Shown: piece by piece, positions 45,089 through 56,445 of the stretch
Layout: the number at the start of each line of letters is the position of its first letter
How positions within the stretch are numbered: position 1 is the stretch's first letter
Source of the DNA: Megaustenia siamemsis
Lineage: Eukaryota > Mollusca > Gastropoda > Stylommatophora > Ariophantidae
Direction of reading: 5' to 3'
DNA length: 64,000 nt
Assembly (NCBI GenBank): GCA_032433765.1
Contig: JAVIAB010000092.1
Span: forward strand, 35,747,816-35,811,815
Made by a program: the position numbers and the translations under genes
Notes under the pieces: model-generated
Seen by the model: the letters and a program-made list of their open reading frames with translations, nothing else
Database searches by the model: none
Told to the model about the DNA's origin: nothing

Positions 45089-45356
45089 TAGTCACACAAA
45101 GTGGTAAAATTAGGAGTTCAACAAGGAATTATAGTCACGCAAAGTGGTAAAATTAGGAGTTCAACAAGGAATTATAGTTACACAAAGTGGTAAAATCAGA
45201 AGTTCAACAAGGAATTATAGTCACACAAAGTGGTAAAATCAGGAGTTCAACAAGGAATTATAGTTACACAAAGTGGTAAAATTAGGAGTTCAACAAGGAA
45301 TTATAGTCACACAAAGTGGTAAAATTAGGAGTTCAACAAGGAATTATAGTCACACA
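45089..45356. repeat. 43-bp satellite array, upstream of LINE copy 1
   Basis: About six units of 43 bp containing GTCACACAAAGTGGTAAAAT and AGGAGTTCAACAAGGAATTA. The last unit ends in TAGTCACACA (45347-45356), which is repeated after the LINE (49414-49423). A rare variant (CAGAAG for CAGGAG) lies four units before the LINE, as it does before copy 2. Confidence 0.95.
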
Positions 45357-48300
45357 CCTCATCAAGGCCAGCTCCTTGTCGTGGGGATGGGGCTTAACAG
45401 TCACCAGGGACTGAAAACCAAGACTGGCCAGGCCTTCCTACAACCAAGCAAGACCACAGTCTGCTCTAGCAAGTTCAAGTGCTGAAGTCGGAGGCAACCA
45501 GCCAAAAGGCGCACAAAAATCAGGATGCCACGCACTCAACGCAAATGGAAGAATGTCTATAACCGCAAATCGATATGGCACTCGCCCTGTGATGGACACT
45601 CAGGCAGGAGCAGCGCCGGGCCCTCAGCCTCGAAAGGGCCCAACCTCTAATACTGGATGTCCTTCTCAACCGCTCTGTGGAGTCAGGGGGCGAGAGAATA
45701 GAGCTACTGGCCAATCCAAAATAAGACCACTTAAAATAATGCACTGGAATGCTGAAGGCATCAACAGCAAAAGAGATGGGTACAGTAAAAAGATAGAATT
45801 AGAGAATATCCTGCATGAAGAACAAGTAAGCATATGCTGTTTGCAGGAAACCCATCTAAACAACGACATAGCCTTGAAGATTAGGGGATACCAGTGCTAC
45901 CGATCTGACAGAAAAAATAGACAAAAGGGCGGAATACTGACTCTTGTAAGGAACAACATTAATGCATGTCAGATTGAAGTGTATATGGATGGGGCGGAAT
46001 ATCAAATACTGCACCTCAGGACAGGAAATACAGACTTCCATCTACTTAACTACTACTGTCCGAGTGACCGCCCACTAGCACTAGACACAATTACATTACA
46101 AGAAAGAATAATTGTATGTGGAGACTTTAACAGCCATTCACAGAGCTGGGGCTATGAACATATGGACAAGAGAGGTGAAGAGCTTGAAAATTGGCAGGAT
46201 GACAATGGGCTTATACTATTAAACCAGGCAACAGATCCACCAACATTCTACTCCAGATCATGGCATACCACATCTACACCAGACCTTGCTTTCCATTCAC
46301 CAGACCTGGATTGGAATATCACACGAATTGTTGGGAAACAACTTGGAGGCAGCGACCACCGACCAGTCTTTTTAGTGGTACAAAATAAGGCCATCAGGGA
46401 GAGCAGCACTCTCTCCAGATGGAATTACAAAAAGGCAGACTGGAAAATGTATCAACACTACACCAGTGTACTGACTAAAGATATAAATACAGATAGAGAC
46501 ATCAACAAAATAGTTGATGAATTCAGTAGACTAATAATACAAGCTGCCAGTGAAACAATACCTAGAGGGGCACGGAAACACTACAAACCATACTGGAGTA
46601 GTGAACTAGAGCAACTACACAATGACATGGAAACATCTCGAAAGCAAGCAGAAAATAACCCTTGCCAAGAACACCACAACAACTACCAGCATGCTAAAGC
46701 CAAATTTCAACGGGCTAAACTACAAGCCAGACGGAGAAGCTGGAAAGAGAAAACAGAGTCCTTGAATCTTGAACGAGACACAAGAAAAGTGTGGAAGCTT
46801 GTAAAACAGCTGAATGATGAGGGTACAGAAAGGAACACCAAAATTACACTGAAGAAGGATGGAAACATTCTAACAGGTAAACATGCAGCAAATTACTTTG
46901 CAGACTCCTTTGCAAATGACAATAATATTGAAACTAGCCTAGAAAAACGACAAGAGACCCGTTTAAAACAACAAAATGCAAGACAAGAAGAGACCACACA
47001 TGAAGTAATGGAAACACCCATTACACAAAGAGAGCTAGAGCTGGCAATATCCAAATTAAAAATGAAAAAGTCACCAGGCAGTGATGGAGTGTCCAATGAA
47101 ATTGATTAAGAACTTGGGAACTGCAGCTAAAGCAAAACTACTACAGATCTACAACATTTGCTGGATCACAGGTAGAGTGCCACAGGCATGGAGAGAAGCA
47201 ATTATGATACCATTACTAAAGCCAGGAAAAGATGGTTCAATGACATCCAGCTATAGACCAATCAGCCTTACAAGCTGTTTGTGTAAAACAATGGAACGTA
47301 TAATCAATCTCAGACTGCAGTGGTACCTGGAAAGTGAAAATCTCCTTGTCCCACAACAAGCAGGCTTTAGACAGTGTTACTCTACCGAAGATCAAGCAAC
47401 CTATCTTTCCCAGGAAATTGAAGATGCGTTTCAAGAAAAGAAACTGGTACTAGCAGCATGGATAGACCTAAAGAAAGCATTTGATAAGGTATGGAAGGAA
47501 GGGCTTTTGAAGAAACTGAGAAATTATGGAGTAAATGGCAGGATGTACAAATGGGTCAAAGCATACCTGCATAATAGGAGAGCCAGAGTGCAACTGGATG
47601 GTCTTAAGAGTAAGAAGGTCTTATTGCGCCAGGGCGTTCCACAAGGAGGGTACTATCTCCAACACTTTTTCTGATCTACATCAATGACCTAGTTACTGAA
47701 CTACCACATGGCATCAAAGTGGCAATGTATGCAGATGACTTGGTAATGTGGTGCACAGAGGAGTATGCAACAGTGGCCTCCAAATTGCTACAAAGAGCTA
47801 TGAATGCACTGAATTCATGGACAAATAGATTGGGTATCAGCATCAATACAGACAAATGCAGTACTACACTTTTCACACTCTGCCCAAAACAAAAAGCAGG
47901 AGCCATCTACATAAACAATGAGCATGTGAAAGAAGACATACAAGCTACATATCTCGGAGTTACATTTGATAACAAACTATCTTGGAAACAGCAGATAAAT
48001 AAGGCAACCCAAAAAGCAAGGAGGAAATTGGCTATTCTAAGAAAGTTGTGTGGAACCACATGGGGTGCGAGTGGGAAAATACTCAGTAAAGTTTACCAAC
48101 AGAGTATACGCCCACATTTAGAATATGGATCATCCGCATGGTGCTCAGCATCAAACACCACATTGCAAGAACTGGATAAAGTACAAAACCAGGCACTTAG
48201 GGTCATCACAGGAGCAATGAAATCAACACCAATATTGGAGATGGAGAAATTGTGGAGGATACCAGCACTGAGAGAACGGAGAGACACAAAGGTGCTGATA

Positions 48301-49413
48301 CAGGCAGAAAAATTTGTATGCATGCCGAGACATCCAATGAAGGACAGATTCCAAAATCTTGCATTGGGACGACTTAAGAGAAGCAGTTTTATCCACCAAG
48401 CCAAGCGTATTAGTAGACAAACACCAGACATGCCAAGAGTTGTTAAACCCCTTCTGCCCATACCAGAACAGACTCCCTGGACAGATGAATCAGGATTATC
48501 AGTTCAAATACGGACAGAAGTGAAAGGAATAGTTGACAAAGAGGAACAAAATAGTCTACAGCGAAAAACAATAACTCTCAGTTTCCTGGATGAAGAATAC
48601 CCACAAGACCTATGGATCCGTGTGTACACAGATGGATCAGCACAGAATGCAGTAAAGAATGGGGGAGCAGGTGCATATATAGAGTACCCAAATAACACTA
48701 GGGATATGAATAAAATAGCAACAGGGAAATATTGTCACAATTATGATGCAGAAATACAAGCAATAAAGTTGGCAATAGAAAAGCTGCTGAACAGTAATCT
48801 TAGCCCACAGCCTGTAGTGTTTTTGACAGATGCAAGATCAGTACTCCAGGCACTACAATCCAGAAAATTACCACATCTACAGACCTTATTGACTGAACTC
48901 TGCAAGCACCACAGGGTTGCCCTGCAGTGGATCCCGTCTCACTGTGGAATACCAGGAAATGAGAAAGCAGATCAGTTGGCAAAGGAAGGTTCAACAGGCA
49001 CACAACTAGATACACCAGTCACATACCATCATAAGAAACAGATAATCAAATCAATCAGAGGACCACAAGCCCCATATCAGGATGCCTTTCATAATATGAA
49101 TAGATATGAACAAGTTATCATTATACGCCTAAGAACAGGACACAATCGACTCCATAGTCACATGTATACAAAATTCAAGATCGGCACATCAACTACTTGT
49201 ACATGTGGACAGGCACCCCAGACTGCTGAACACATACTTCAAGACTGCACTGAATATAGTAGACTGAGGAAAATCCATTGGCCCATAGATACAACACTAC
49301 AGACAAAACTATATGGGCCACTGCAAGAATTACAAAAGACAGTAAAATTCATACAGAAAACGACATTGCTGATATAGACAATACTTCGAGCGAACGAAAG
49401 ATAGATAGATAGA
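45357..49413 (+). mobile_element. LINE-G copy 1, full length with 10-bp target duplication
   Basis: A 4.06-kb non-LTR retrotransposon inserted in the 43-bp satellite. Its 5' end is CCTCATCAAGGCCAGCTCCT and its 3' end is GAACGAAAGATAGATAGATA. It is flanked by TAGTCACACA. A single long reading frame (broken) carries endonuclease, RT and RNase H. There is no separate gag-like ORF1 upstream. The domain set resembles I/Nimb- or Jockey-type elements; the exact clade is not assigned. Confidence 0.9.
45553..49377 (+). pseudogene. LINE-G endonuclease-RT-RNase H polyprotein, two frameshifts
   Basis: This polyprotein would nick target DNA and copy its own RNA there. From the ATG at 45553: a proline-rich leader, then an APE-type endonuclease (KIMHWNAEGINSKRD, CCLQETHLNND, VCGDFNSHSQSWGY, GGSDHRPVFLV). 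The RT follows (PGSDGVSNE, YRPISLTSCLCKTMERIINL, AAWIDLKKAFDKVW, RQGVPQGG, catalytic MYADDLVMW). Next come RNase H (IRVYTDGSAQNAVKNGGAGA, FLTDARSVLQAL, WIPSHCGIPGNEKADQLA) and a zinc knuckle (CTCGQAPQTAEHILQDC). Two single-base lesions are visible against copy 2: an extra T near 47101 (GAAATTGATT) and a lost G near 47651 (AAGGAGGGTAC). The RNase H and knuckle frames stay open to the TAG at 49375. Translation as one protein is therefore blocked. Confidence 0.93.
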
Positions 49414-49423
49414 TAGTCACACA

Positions 49424-49897
49424 AAGTGGTAAAATTAGGAGTTCAACAAGGAATTATAGTTACACAAAGTGGTAAAATTAGGAGTTCAACAAGGAATTAT
49501 AGTTACACAAAGTGGTAAAATCAGGAGTTCAACAAGGAGTTTATAGTCACACAAAGTGGTAAAATCAGGAGTTCAACAAGGAATTATAGTCACACAAAAT
49601 AGTAAAATCAGGAGTTCAACAAGGAATTATAGTCACACAAAGTGGTAAAATTAGGAGTTCAACAAGGAATTATAGTCACACAAAGTGGTAAAATTAGGAG
49701 TTCAACAAGGAATTATAGTTACACAAAGTGGTAAAATCAGAAGTTCAACAAGGAATTATAGTCACACAAAGTGGTAAAATCAGGAGTTCAACAAGGAATT
49801 ATAGTTACACAAAGTGGTAAAATTAGGAGTTCAACAAGGAATTATAGTCACACAAAGTGGTAAAATTAGGAGTTCAACAAGGAATTATAGTCACACA
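49424..49897. repeat. 43-bp satellite array between LINE copies
   Basis: About 11 units. The last six show the same order of unit variants as the array before copy 1 (including the rare CAGAAG unit four units before the LINE), ending in TAGTCACACA at 49888-49897. Confidence 0.95.
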
Positions 49898-50092
49898 CCT
49901 CATCAAGGCCAGCTCCTTGTCGTGGGGATGGGGCTTAACAGTCACCAGGGACTGAAAACCAAGACTGGCCAGGCCTTCCTACAACCAAGCAAGACCACAG
50001 TCTGCTCTAGCAAGTTCAAGTGCTGAAGTCGGAGGCAACCAGCCAAAAGCGCACAAAAATCAGGATGCCACGCACTCAACGCAAATGGAAGA

Positions 50093-52948
50093 ATGTCTAT
50101 AACCGCAAATCGATATGGCACTCGCCCTGTGATGGACACTCAGGCAGGAGCAGCGCCGGGCCCTCAGCCTCGAAAGGGCCCAACCTCTAATACTGGATGT
50201 CCTTCTCAACCGCTCTGTGGAGTCAGGGGGCGAGAGAATAGAGCTACTGGCCAATCCAAAATAAGACCACTTAAAATAATGCACTGGAATGCTGAAGGCA
50301 TCAACAGCAAAAGAGATGGGTACAGTAAAAGATAGAATTAGAGAATATCCTGCATGAAGAACAAGTAAGCATATGCTGTTTGCAGGAAACCCATCTAAAC
50401 AACGACATAGCCTTGAAGATTAGGGGATACCAGTGCTACCGATCTGACAGAAAAAATAGACAAAAGGGCGGAATACTGACTCTTGTAAGGAACAACATTA
50501 ATGCATGTCAGATTGAAGTGTATATGGATGGGGCGGAATATCAAATACTGCACCTCAGGACAGGAAATACAGACTTCCATCTACTTAACTACTACTGTCC
50601 GAGTGACCGCCCACTAGCACTAGACACAATTACATTACAAGAAAGAATAATTGTATGTGGAGACTTTAACAGCCATTCACAGAGCTGGGGCTATGAACAT
50701 ATGGACAAGAGAGGTGAAGAGCTTGAAAATTGGCAGGATGACAATGGGCTTATACTATTAAACCAGGCAACAGATCCACCAACATTCTACTCCAGATCAT
50801 GGCATACCACATCTACACCAGACCTTGCTTTCCATTCACCAGACCTGGATTGGAATATCACACGAATTGTTGGGAAACAACTTGGAGGCAGCGACCACCG
50901 ACCAGTCTTTTTAGTGGTACAAAATAAGGCCATCAGGGAGAGCAGCACTCTCTCCAGATGGAATTACAAAAAGGCAGACTGGAAAATGTATCAACACTAC
51001 ACCAGTGTACTGACTAAAGATATAAATACAGATAGAGACATCAACAAAATAGTTGATGAATTCAGTAGACTAATAATACAAGCTGCCAGTGAAACAATAC
51101 CTAGAGGGGCACGGAAACACTACAAACCATACTGGAGTAGTGAACTAGAGCAACTACACAACGACATGGAAACATCTCGAAAGCAAGCAGAAAATAACCC
51201 TTGCCAAGAACACCACAACAACTACCAGCATGCTAAAGCCAAATTTCAACGGGCTAAACTACAAGCCAGACGGAGAAGCTGGAAAGAGAAAACAGAGTCC
51301 TTGAATCTTGAACGAGACACAAGAAAAGTGTGGAAGCTTGTAAAACAGCTGAATGATGAGGGTACAGAAAGGAACACCAAAATTACACTGAAGAAGGATG
51401 GAAACATTCTAACAGGTAAACATGCAGCAAATTACTTTGCAGACTCCTTTGCAAATGACAATAATATTGAAACTAGCCTAGAAAAACGACAAGAGACCCG
51501 TTTAAAACAACAAAATGCAAGACAAGAAGAGACCACACATGAAGTAATGGAAACACCCATTACACAAAGAGAGCTAGAGCTGGCAATATCCAAATTAAAA
51601 ATGAAAAAGTCACCAGGCAGTGATGGAGTGTCCAATGAAATGATTAAGAACTTGGGAACTGCAGCTAAAGCAAAACTACTACAGATCTACAACATTTGCT
51701 GGATCACAGGTAGAGTGCCACAGGCATGGAGAGAAGCAATTATGATACCATTACTAAAGCCAGGAAAAGATGGTTCAATGACATCCAGCTATAGACCAAT
51801 CAGCCTTACAAGCTGTTTGTGTAAAACAATGGAACGTATAATCAATCTCAGACTGCAGTGGTACCTGGAAAGTGAAAATCTCCTTGTCCCACAACAAGCA
51901 GGCTTTAGACAGTGTTACTCTACCGAAGATCAAGCAACCTATCTTTCCCAGGAAATTGAAGATGCGTTTCAAGAAAAGAAACTGGTACTAGCAGCATGGA
52001 TAGACCTAAAGAAAGCATTTGATAAGGTATGGAAGGAAGGGCTTTTGAAGAAACTGAGAAATTATGGAGTAAATGGCAGGATGTACAAATGGGTCAAAGC
52101 ATACCTGCATAATAGGAGAGCCAGAGTGCAACTGGATGGTCTTAAGAGTAAGAAGGTCTTATTGCGCCAGGGCGTTCCACAAGGAGGGGTACTATCTCCA
52201 ACACTTTTTCTGATCTACATCAATGACCTAGTTACTGAACTACCACATGGCATCAAAGTGGCAATGTATGCAGATGACTTGGTAATGTGGTGCACAGAGG
52301 AGTATGCAACAGTGGCCTCCAAATTGCTACAAAGAGCTATGAATGCACTGAATTCATGGACAAATAGATTGGGTATCAGCATCAATACAGACAAATGCAG
52401 TACTACACTTTTCACACTCTGCCCAAAACAAAAAGCAGGAGCCATCTACATAGACAATGAGCCTGTGAAAGAAGACATACAAGTTACATATCTCGGAGTT
52501 ACATTTGATAACAAACTATCTTGGAAACAGCAGATAAATAAGGCAACCCAAAAAGCAAGGAGGAAATTGGCTATTCTAAGAAAGTTGTGTGGAACCACAT
52601 GGGGTGCGAGTGGGAAAATACTCAGTAAAGTTTACCAACAGAGTATACGCCCACATTTAGAATATGGATCATCCGCATGGTGCTCAGCATCAAACACCAC
52701 ATTGCAAGAACTGGATAAAGTACAAAACCAGGCACTTAGGGTCATCACAGGAGCAATGAAATCAACACCAATATTGGAGATGGAGAAATTGTGGAGGATA
52801 CCAGCACTGAGAGAACGGAGAGACACAAAAGTGCTGATACAGGCAGAAAAATTTGTATGCATGCCGAGACATCCAATGAAGGACAGATTCCAAAATCTTG
52901 CATTGGGACGACTTAAGAGAAGCAGTTTTATCCACCAAGCCAAGCGTA
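50093..52948 (+). pseudogene. LINE-G polyprotein copy 2: frameshifted near the N-terminus and split
   Basis: Has the same domains as copy 1, but with a one-base deletion near 50328 (TACAGTAAAAGATAG against TACAGTAAAAAGATAG) that ends the first frame after 80 codons. From about 50335 the endonuclease and RT are in one uninterrupted frame including MYADDLVMWC, so this copy lacks the two lesions of copy 1. The frame is broken at 52948 after HQAKR by the 10.8-kb insertion. The remainder (QTPDMPRVVKPLLPIPEQTP and so on) is at 63788-64000 and reaches only the start of RNase H at the window edge. Copy 1 and copy 2 therefore carry different inactivating changes. Confidence 0.92.
52943..52948. other. 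target-site duplication, left (AGCGTA)
   Basis: AGCGTA immediately precedes the AGTAGTAGCGG terminus. The same hexamer follows the other terminus at 63782-63787. In LINE copy 1 the hexamer occurs once in the uninterrupted sequence AAGCCAAGCGTATTAGTAG (about 48400), which confirms the duplication. Confidence 0.95.
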
Positions 52949-53193
52949 AGTAGTAGCGGTGGCTGTGAACTCAACAGAAAAGTGGAATAACATGCACCGA
53001 AATACAATAGATTTGGCACCGACTTTGCGCCGACTTTGCACCAAAACGGTGCCAAAAAAAAAATTATTTTTTTTTTCGAATTCGCGATTTTTTCGAACTT
53101 CATTATTTTTTGGGGGAATTTTTTTTTTTTTTTGGTGTTCGTCAGTTTGTCGAATCACTGAGAGCTTAACTCAGGTAAATTCAATAGAGACTC
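52949..53193. repeat. Polinton terminal inverted repeat, left
   Basis: About 245 bp, inverted relative to 63538-63781. Landmarks: AGTAGTAGCGGTGGCTGTGA, GGCACCGACTTTGC, an A/T homopolymer zone with CGAATTCGCGA (imperfect palindrome) and GTCAGTTTGTCGAATCACTG. Similarity to the right arm ends at GAGACTC, after which the right arm lacks about 1.26 kb found on the left. Confidence 0.93.
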
Positions 53194-53781
53194 GGTGCTA
53201 ATCCGGTGATCGCCTCGCTCGTGTTAGATGAAAATGAAAGAGTATTTTAAAAGAGTATGTGAAAGTAAACAGAATTATTTAAAAAATATGTATTTGTGAA
53301 AGTAAACTCAGAATTATTAAAAATAATAAAAAAAAAACAGTCTCCCTTCAGGATTCGAACACGGGTCTACTACGTGACAGGGCAACATGTAAAAAAAATG
53401 CTGACAAGCAATAACATTGAAAGGTTAGTTTTGTCGAACGGTCTCCTGTGTTTCTGAGAGCTTAACCGCAGGTAAATTCAATAGAGACTCGGTGCTAAGC
53501 GGCTTATTGTCCGGTGATCGTCGCTCGCTGTGTGTTAGAAATTTGTGAAAGAGTATTTTAAATTCCGTTAGCCAACTCAGGTAGAACCCCGATTGAAAAG
53601 AAAACGGACTTATGTTAAAAATAGTAAAATATAAGTGGTCGTGTGTGTTATCGCTACCAACATCATCATGTGTCGTGTAGTAAGGTGTGCTAATATTAAA
53701 TAGTGACGCTCGCTCTTTCTCATTCAATGAAAAGCAAAACAAAATTCTATATTTCACAACTTTATTAATACATCATATATA
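53194..53781. other. Polinton left arm, segment absent from right arm
   Basis: Contains a second copy of the sub-terminal sequence (GAGAGCTTAACCGCAGGTAA, AGAGACTCGGTGCTAAGCGG, GGTGATCGTCGCTCGCTG at 53456-53535, against 53160-53225). This suggests a local direct duplication of about 297 bp. There is no open frame. Confidence 0.6.
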
Positions 53782-54131
53782 TTACTGTCCGGTCGTTGAT
53801 AATTTTAAGCGTCTGGGTTTCCTCCCTCCTGTTTTGGTGGTACTGTTTGTTAAATGTCTATCAAACACGGGTGCATAGGAAGTTTCATTAGCCTTCAAAA
53901 CACAACCGCCCTCCATTTTGACAAAACCTTGATCAAAGCTGGAATAGGTAATCGGTGACTTTGCTGAAACATCCTGGGCATCCATACTGGCTGCCGGAGC
54001 TGTCGTCTGATTAACAAGAGTGAGGTCCCCTTGGTTAACAAAAAAGGGCGTGTAGTTGATGTTACCATAAGCGTTTTCGAGACTGCCTTAACGCCATCTA
54101 TAGACAATGGAACTACCCCCTCTACCTTCAT
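53782..54131 (-). pseudogene. unknown reading-frame remnant in Polinton left arm
   Basis: Two overlapping minus-strand frames look like one broken coding sequence. One starts MKVEGVVPLSIDGVKAVSKT. The other reads LENAYGNINYTPFFVNQGDL, SMDAQDVSAKSPITYSSFDQ, VKMEGGCVLKANETSYAPVF and TKTGGRKPRRLKLSTTGQ to a TAA stop at 53782. The amino-acid composition looks protein-like, unlike the surrounding satellites. No family is recognised. Its position suggests a leftover Polinton gene, possibly structural, but that is only inferred from context. Confidence 0.45.
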
Positions 54132-54362
54132 GTCCTATCATCATCATGTGCCACCCTCAACACCATCACCCCTTCATGTCCTATCATCATCAAGCCACAC
54201 AAAGTATCAACCCCTTCATGGCCTATCATCATCATGTGCCACCCTCAACACTATCATCATCATGTGCCACCCTCAACACTATCATCATCATGCGCCACCC
54301 CCAACACCATCATCAAACCTTCATATCCCATCATCATCTTGTGCCCTACCATTAAATAGTGA

Positions 54363-54394
<32 letters not shown>

Positions 54395-54504
54395 ATCGCA
54401 TATCCAAGCTAACTCAAGTCAAATAAAAATCATCACCAAGCCACACAAATTGACACATCATCATCATAGGCCACCCTCAACACTATCATCATCATGTGCC
54501 ACCC

Positions 54505-54552
<48 letters not shown>

Positions 54553-54690
54553 GCATATCCAAGCTAACTCAAGTCAAATAAAAATCATCACCAAGCCACA
54601 CAAATTGACACATCATCATCATGTGCCACCCTCAACACCATCATCAAACCTTCATGTCCTATCATCATCATGTGCCACCCTCAACATCAA
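54110..54690. repeat. CATCATCATGTGCCACCCTC-type tandem repeat with (CT)n tracts
   Basis: Units of about 28-30 bp containing ATCATCATCATGTGCCACCC and TCAACAC are repeated. There are two (CT)n runs (54361-54390 and 54509-54549), and the segment ATCGCATATCCAAGCTAACT with AAATAAAAATCATCACCAAG occurs twice (54395-54450 and 54551-54605). From 54456 on, this block is mirrored in the right arm (63540 downward). Confidence 0.85.
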
Positions 54691-54692
54691 AC

Positions 54693-54802
54693 CTTCCGGC
54701 TTGGACGGAGGAACTGTTTTCCATCAGTCGAGTAAATGAAACAAACCCCGTTACATATGTGTTGAAAGACGATAAGGGCGATGAGATAGAGGGGTCATTC
54801 TA
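54693..54802 (+). pseudogene. Polinton integrase C-terminal fragment, left arm
   Basis: An open segment reads LPAWTEELFSISRVNETNPV then TYVLKDDKGDEIEGSF. The pattern (W-T-E-E...F, P-V-T-Y-x-L-K-D, G-x-F-Y) resembles the C-terminal tail of the retroviral-type integrase carried by Maverick/Polinton elements. The zinc-binding N-terminus and the catalytic core are absent; upstream sequence is minisatellite. The frame is cut by a LINE-D insertion after 54802 and its last residues follow at 56084-56130. The same fragment lies in the right arm at 63140-63312 without the LINE. Confidence 0.65.
54791..54802. other. LINE-D target-site duplication, left
   Basis: GGGGTCATTCTA at 54791-54802 recurs at 56084-56095. 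The uninterrupted site (GGGGTCATTCTACACACC when read in reverse) is preserved in the right arm at about 63205-63220. Confidence 0.93.
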
Positions 54803-56083
54803 TCTATCTATCTATTGTCCTTTCGAGCCGTAACCGGCCCATAGGGCGTAGACCAAGATACACCTTCTCCTATATGAATTTTTGTTCTAGCAGTTTTCTT
54901 TTAAAGATATTTTATCAAATCTCGCCATCTGTCTCTGTTCTGTGCAAGCAGTTCTATCTCATTGATGGAGCCGATTCCTGCTGCTCTTGCCTCTCTCATC
55001 AATGTTCTTCTCAGTGTCTCCCTGGGTCTTCCTCTTTTTCTTTTACCTGTTGTTTCCCATATGAGGGCTTGCTTTGCTATTCGATTATTATCTCTTCTCA
55101 TCACATGTCCAACGTATGACCATCGTCTTTTCTTTATTACTGAAGATATTAGTGGTTGATTGGCGATTTCTCTAATTTCCTCGTTTGTTTTGAATTCGTT
55201 CCATTCTATACCAAGTATTTTCCTTAGACATTTATTTTCGAATGCGTTCAACTTTGTTTCTATATCTCTTGTTGTTTTCCAGCTTTCACACGCATACGTA
55301 AGGGTTGATAGTACATTTGATTTGAATAGCCTAAGTTTTGTGTTTGTGCTAATGAGTTTTGATTTCCACAACTTTTCAAGGCTTCTGAAAGACATTGCTG
55401 CTTTAGCCAGTCTGATTCTAATTTCTTTGCTCGTATCCCCTTCTCGATCAATGTGACTTCCAAGATAGATAAAGTGATCGATCTCTTCTACTGGTTTGTT
55501 TTCCATGTATATTTTGTCACTTGTTGGAATTAAACTTTTCATGACTTTAGTCTTTTCATGATTGACCTCAAGCCCAATTTTGCTGGCTATTGATGATAGT
55601 TCATTTGTGTTTTCCTGCATCGTTTTTATCTGACTGCTGATGAGAACTATGTCATCAGCAAAGTCGAGGTCCTCCAAATGGTCTCCTTGTATCCATTCGA
55701 TGCCTTTATTACCAGTGCAGCATTTCTTCATTATGAAGTCCATAACAATTCCAAATAACAAGGGCGATAAAATACATCCTTGTTTAACCCCAGTTTCTAT
55801 TGGGAAACATTCGCTCAGTCCTTCCTCTGTTCGAACTGCACATGTGTAACCATCATACATGTCTTTGATAATATTTATGATTTTTGATGGTAAGCCATAT
55901 TGCTTCAGAATTTTCCACAAAGAATCTCTATGAATACTATCAAATGCTTTTTTGAAGTCGATGAAGTTAAGTACAAAAGGTTTTTGCTTTTCAATGTGTT
56001 CCTCCAATATAAGTCGTAGAGTGAAAATGTGGTCAAGACAGCTTCTCCCTTTTCTAAACCCAGCCTGTTCTTCACGCATTACT
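54803..56083 (-). mobile_element. LINE-D element, 5'-truncated, young, in Polinton left arm
   Basis: 1281 bp in minus orientation between 12-bp target duplications. The frame 54901-56100 is uninterrupted: MREEQAGFRKGRSCLDHIFT, FVLNFIDFKKAFDSIHRDSL, GVKQGCILSPLLFGIVMDFI, LDFADDIVLISSQ (intact catalytic box), HFIYLGSHIDREGDTSKEIR, SYVGHVMRRDNNRIAKQ, GRPRETLRRTLMREARAAG and ELLAQNRDRWRDLIKYL, then the 3' UTR and (TATC)n. The endonuclease and first RT blocks are missing by 5' truncation, so it is not autonomous, but the intact residual frame and exact target duplications mark it as a recent insertion. Confidence 0.93.
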
Positions 56084-56179
56084 GGGGTCATTCTACACAC
56101 CGAAAATTCAAAAAGTTGGAGACAAACTCATCATCCCTGCATGTCCTATCATCAACCCACACAAAGTATCAACAAGCAA

Positions 56180-56222
<43 letters not shown>

Positions 56223-56445
56223 TCTCTCTCTCTCTTTCTCTCTCTCTCGCTCTGTCTCTCTCACATTCATGATAAACCAAAACAAAATAGGCTCATATTA
56301 AAAAAGTCGACCTAAAACCGTAAAATATTCCACTACAACACAGACCGCTAGACTGAACAGTACTATGAAAATAAACGTCCGTGAATCAAGCGCGCTTATA
56401 ACACGAAGTCTCACATCCGACTAGTTTAAATATAATCCGGTAAAT
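56084..56445. other. Polinton left arm, continuation
   Basis: Continues the integrase tail (TPKIQKVGDKLI), then two (CT)n blocks (56183-56260), CACATTCATGATAAACCAAA, an inverted copy of the AGGTCGACTTTTT motif (56305-56330) and CGCTAGACTGAACAGTACTA. It matches the right arm 62870-63180 in inverted orientation. Confidence 0.85.

Larger units (their letters stand above)
49898..52948 (+). mobile_element. LINE-G copy 2, left portion (interrupted by Polinton)
   Basis: Almost identical to copy 1 at a constant offset of 4538-4541 bp. Differences are a few substitutions and single-base indels. It is cut at 52948 by the Polinton-type element and resumes at 63782/63788, running out of the window. Confidence 0.93.

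Noticed and set aside
45273..45485. 70-codon frame repeated at 49814-50026
   Set aside because: Half of it is the 43-bp satellite and half the LINE leader; identity of the two copies is explained by the segmental duplication, not by selection.
49898..52948. Two independent LINE-G insertions at the same satellite position
   Set aside because: Identical order of satellite variants before both copies and a constant offset favour duplication of one inserted copy.
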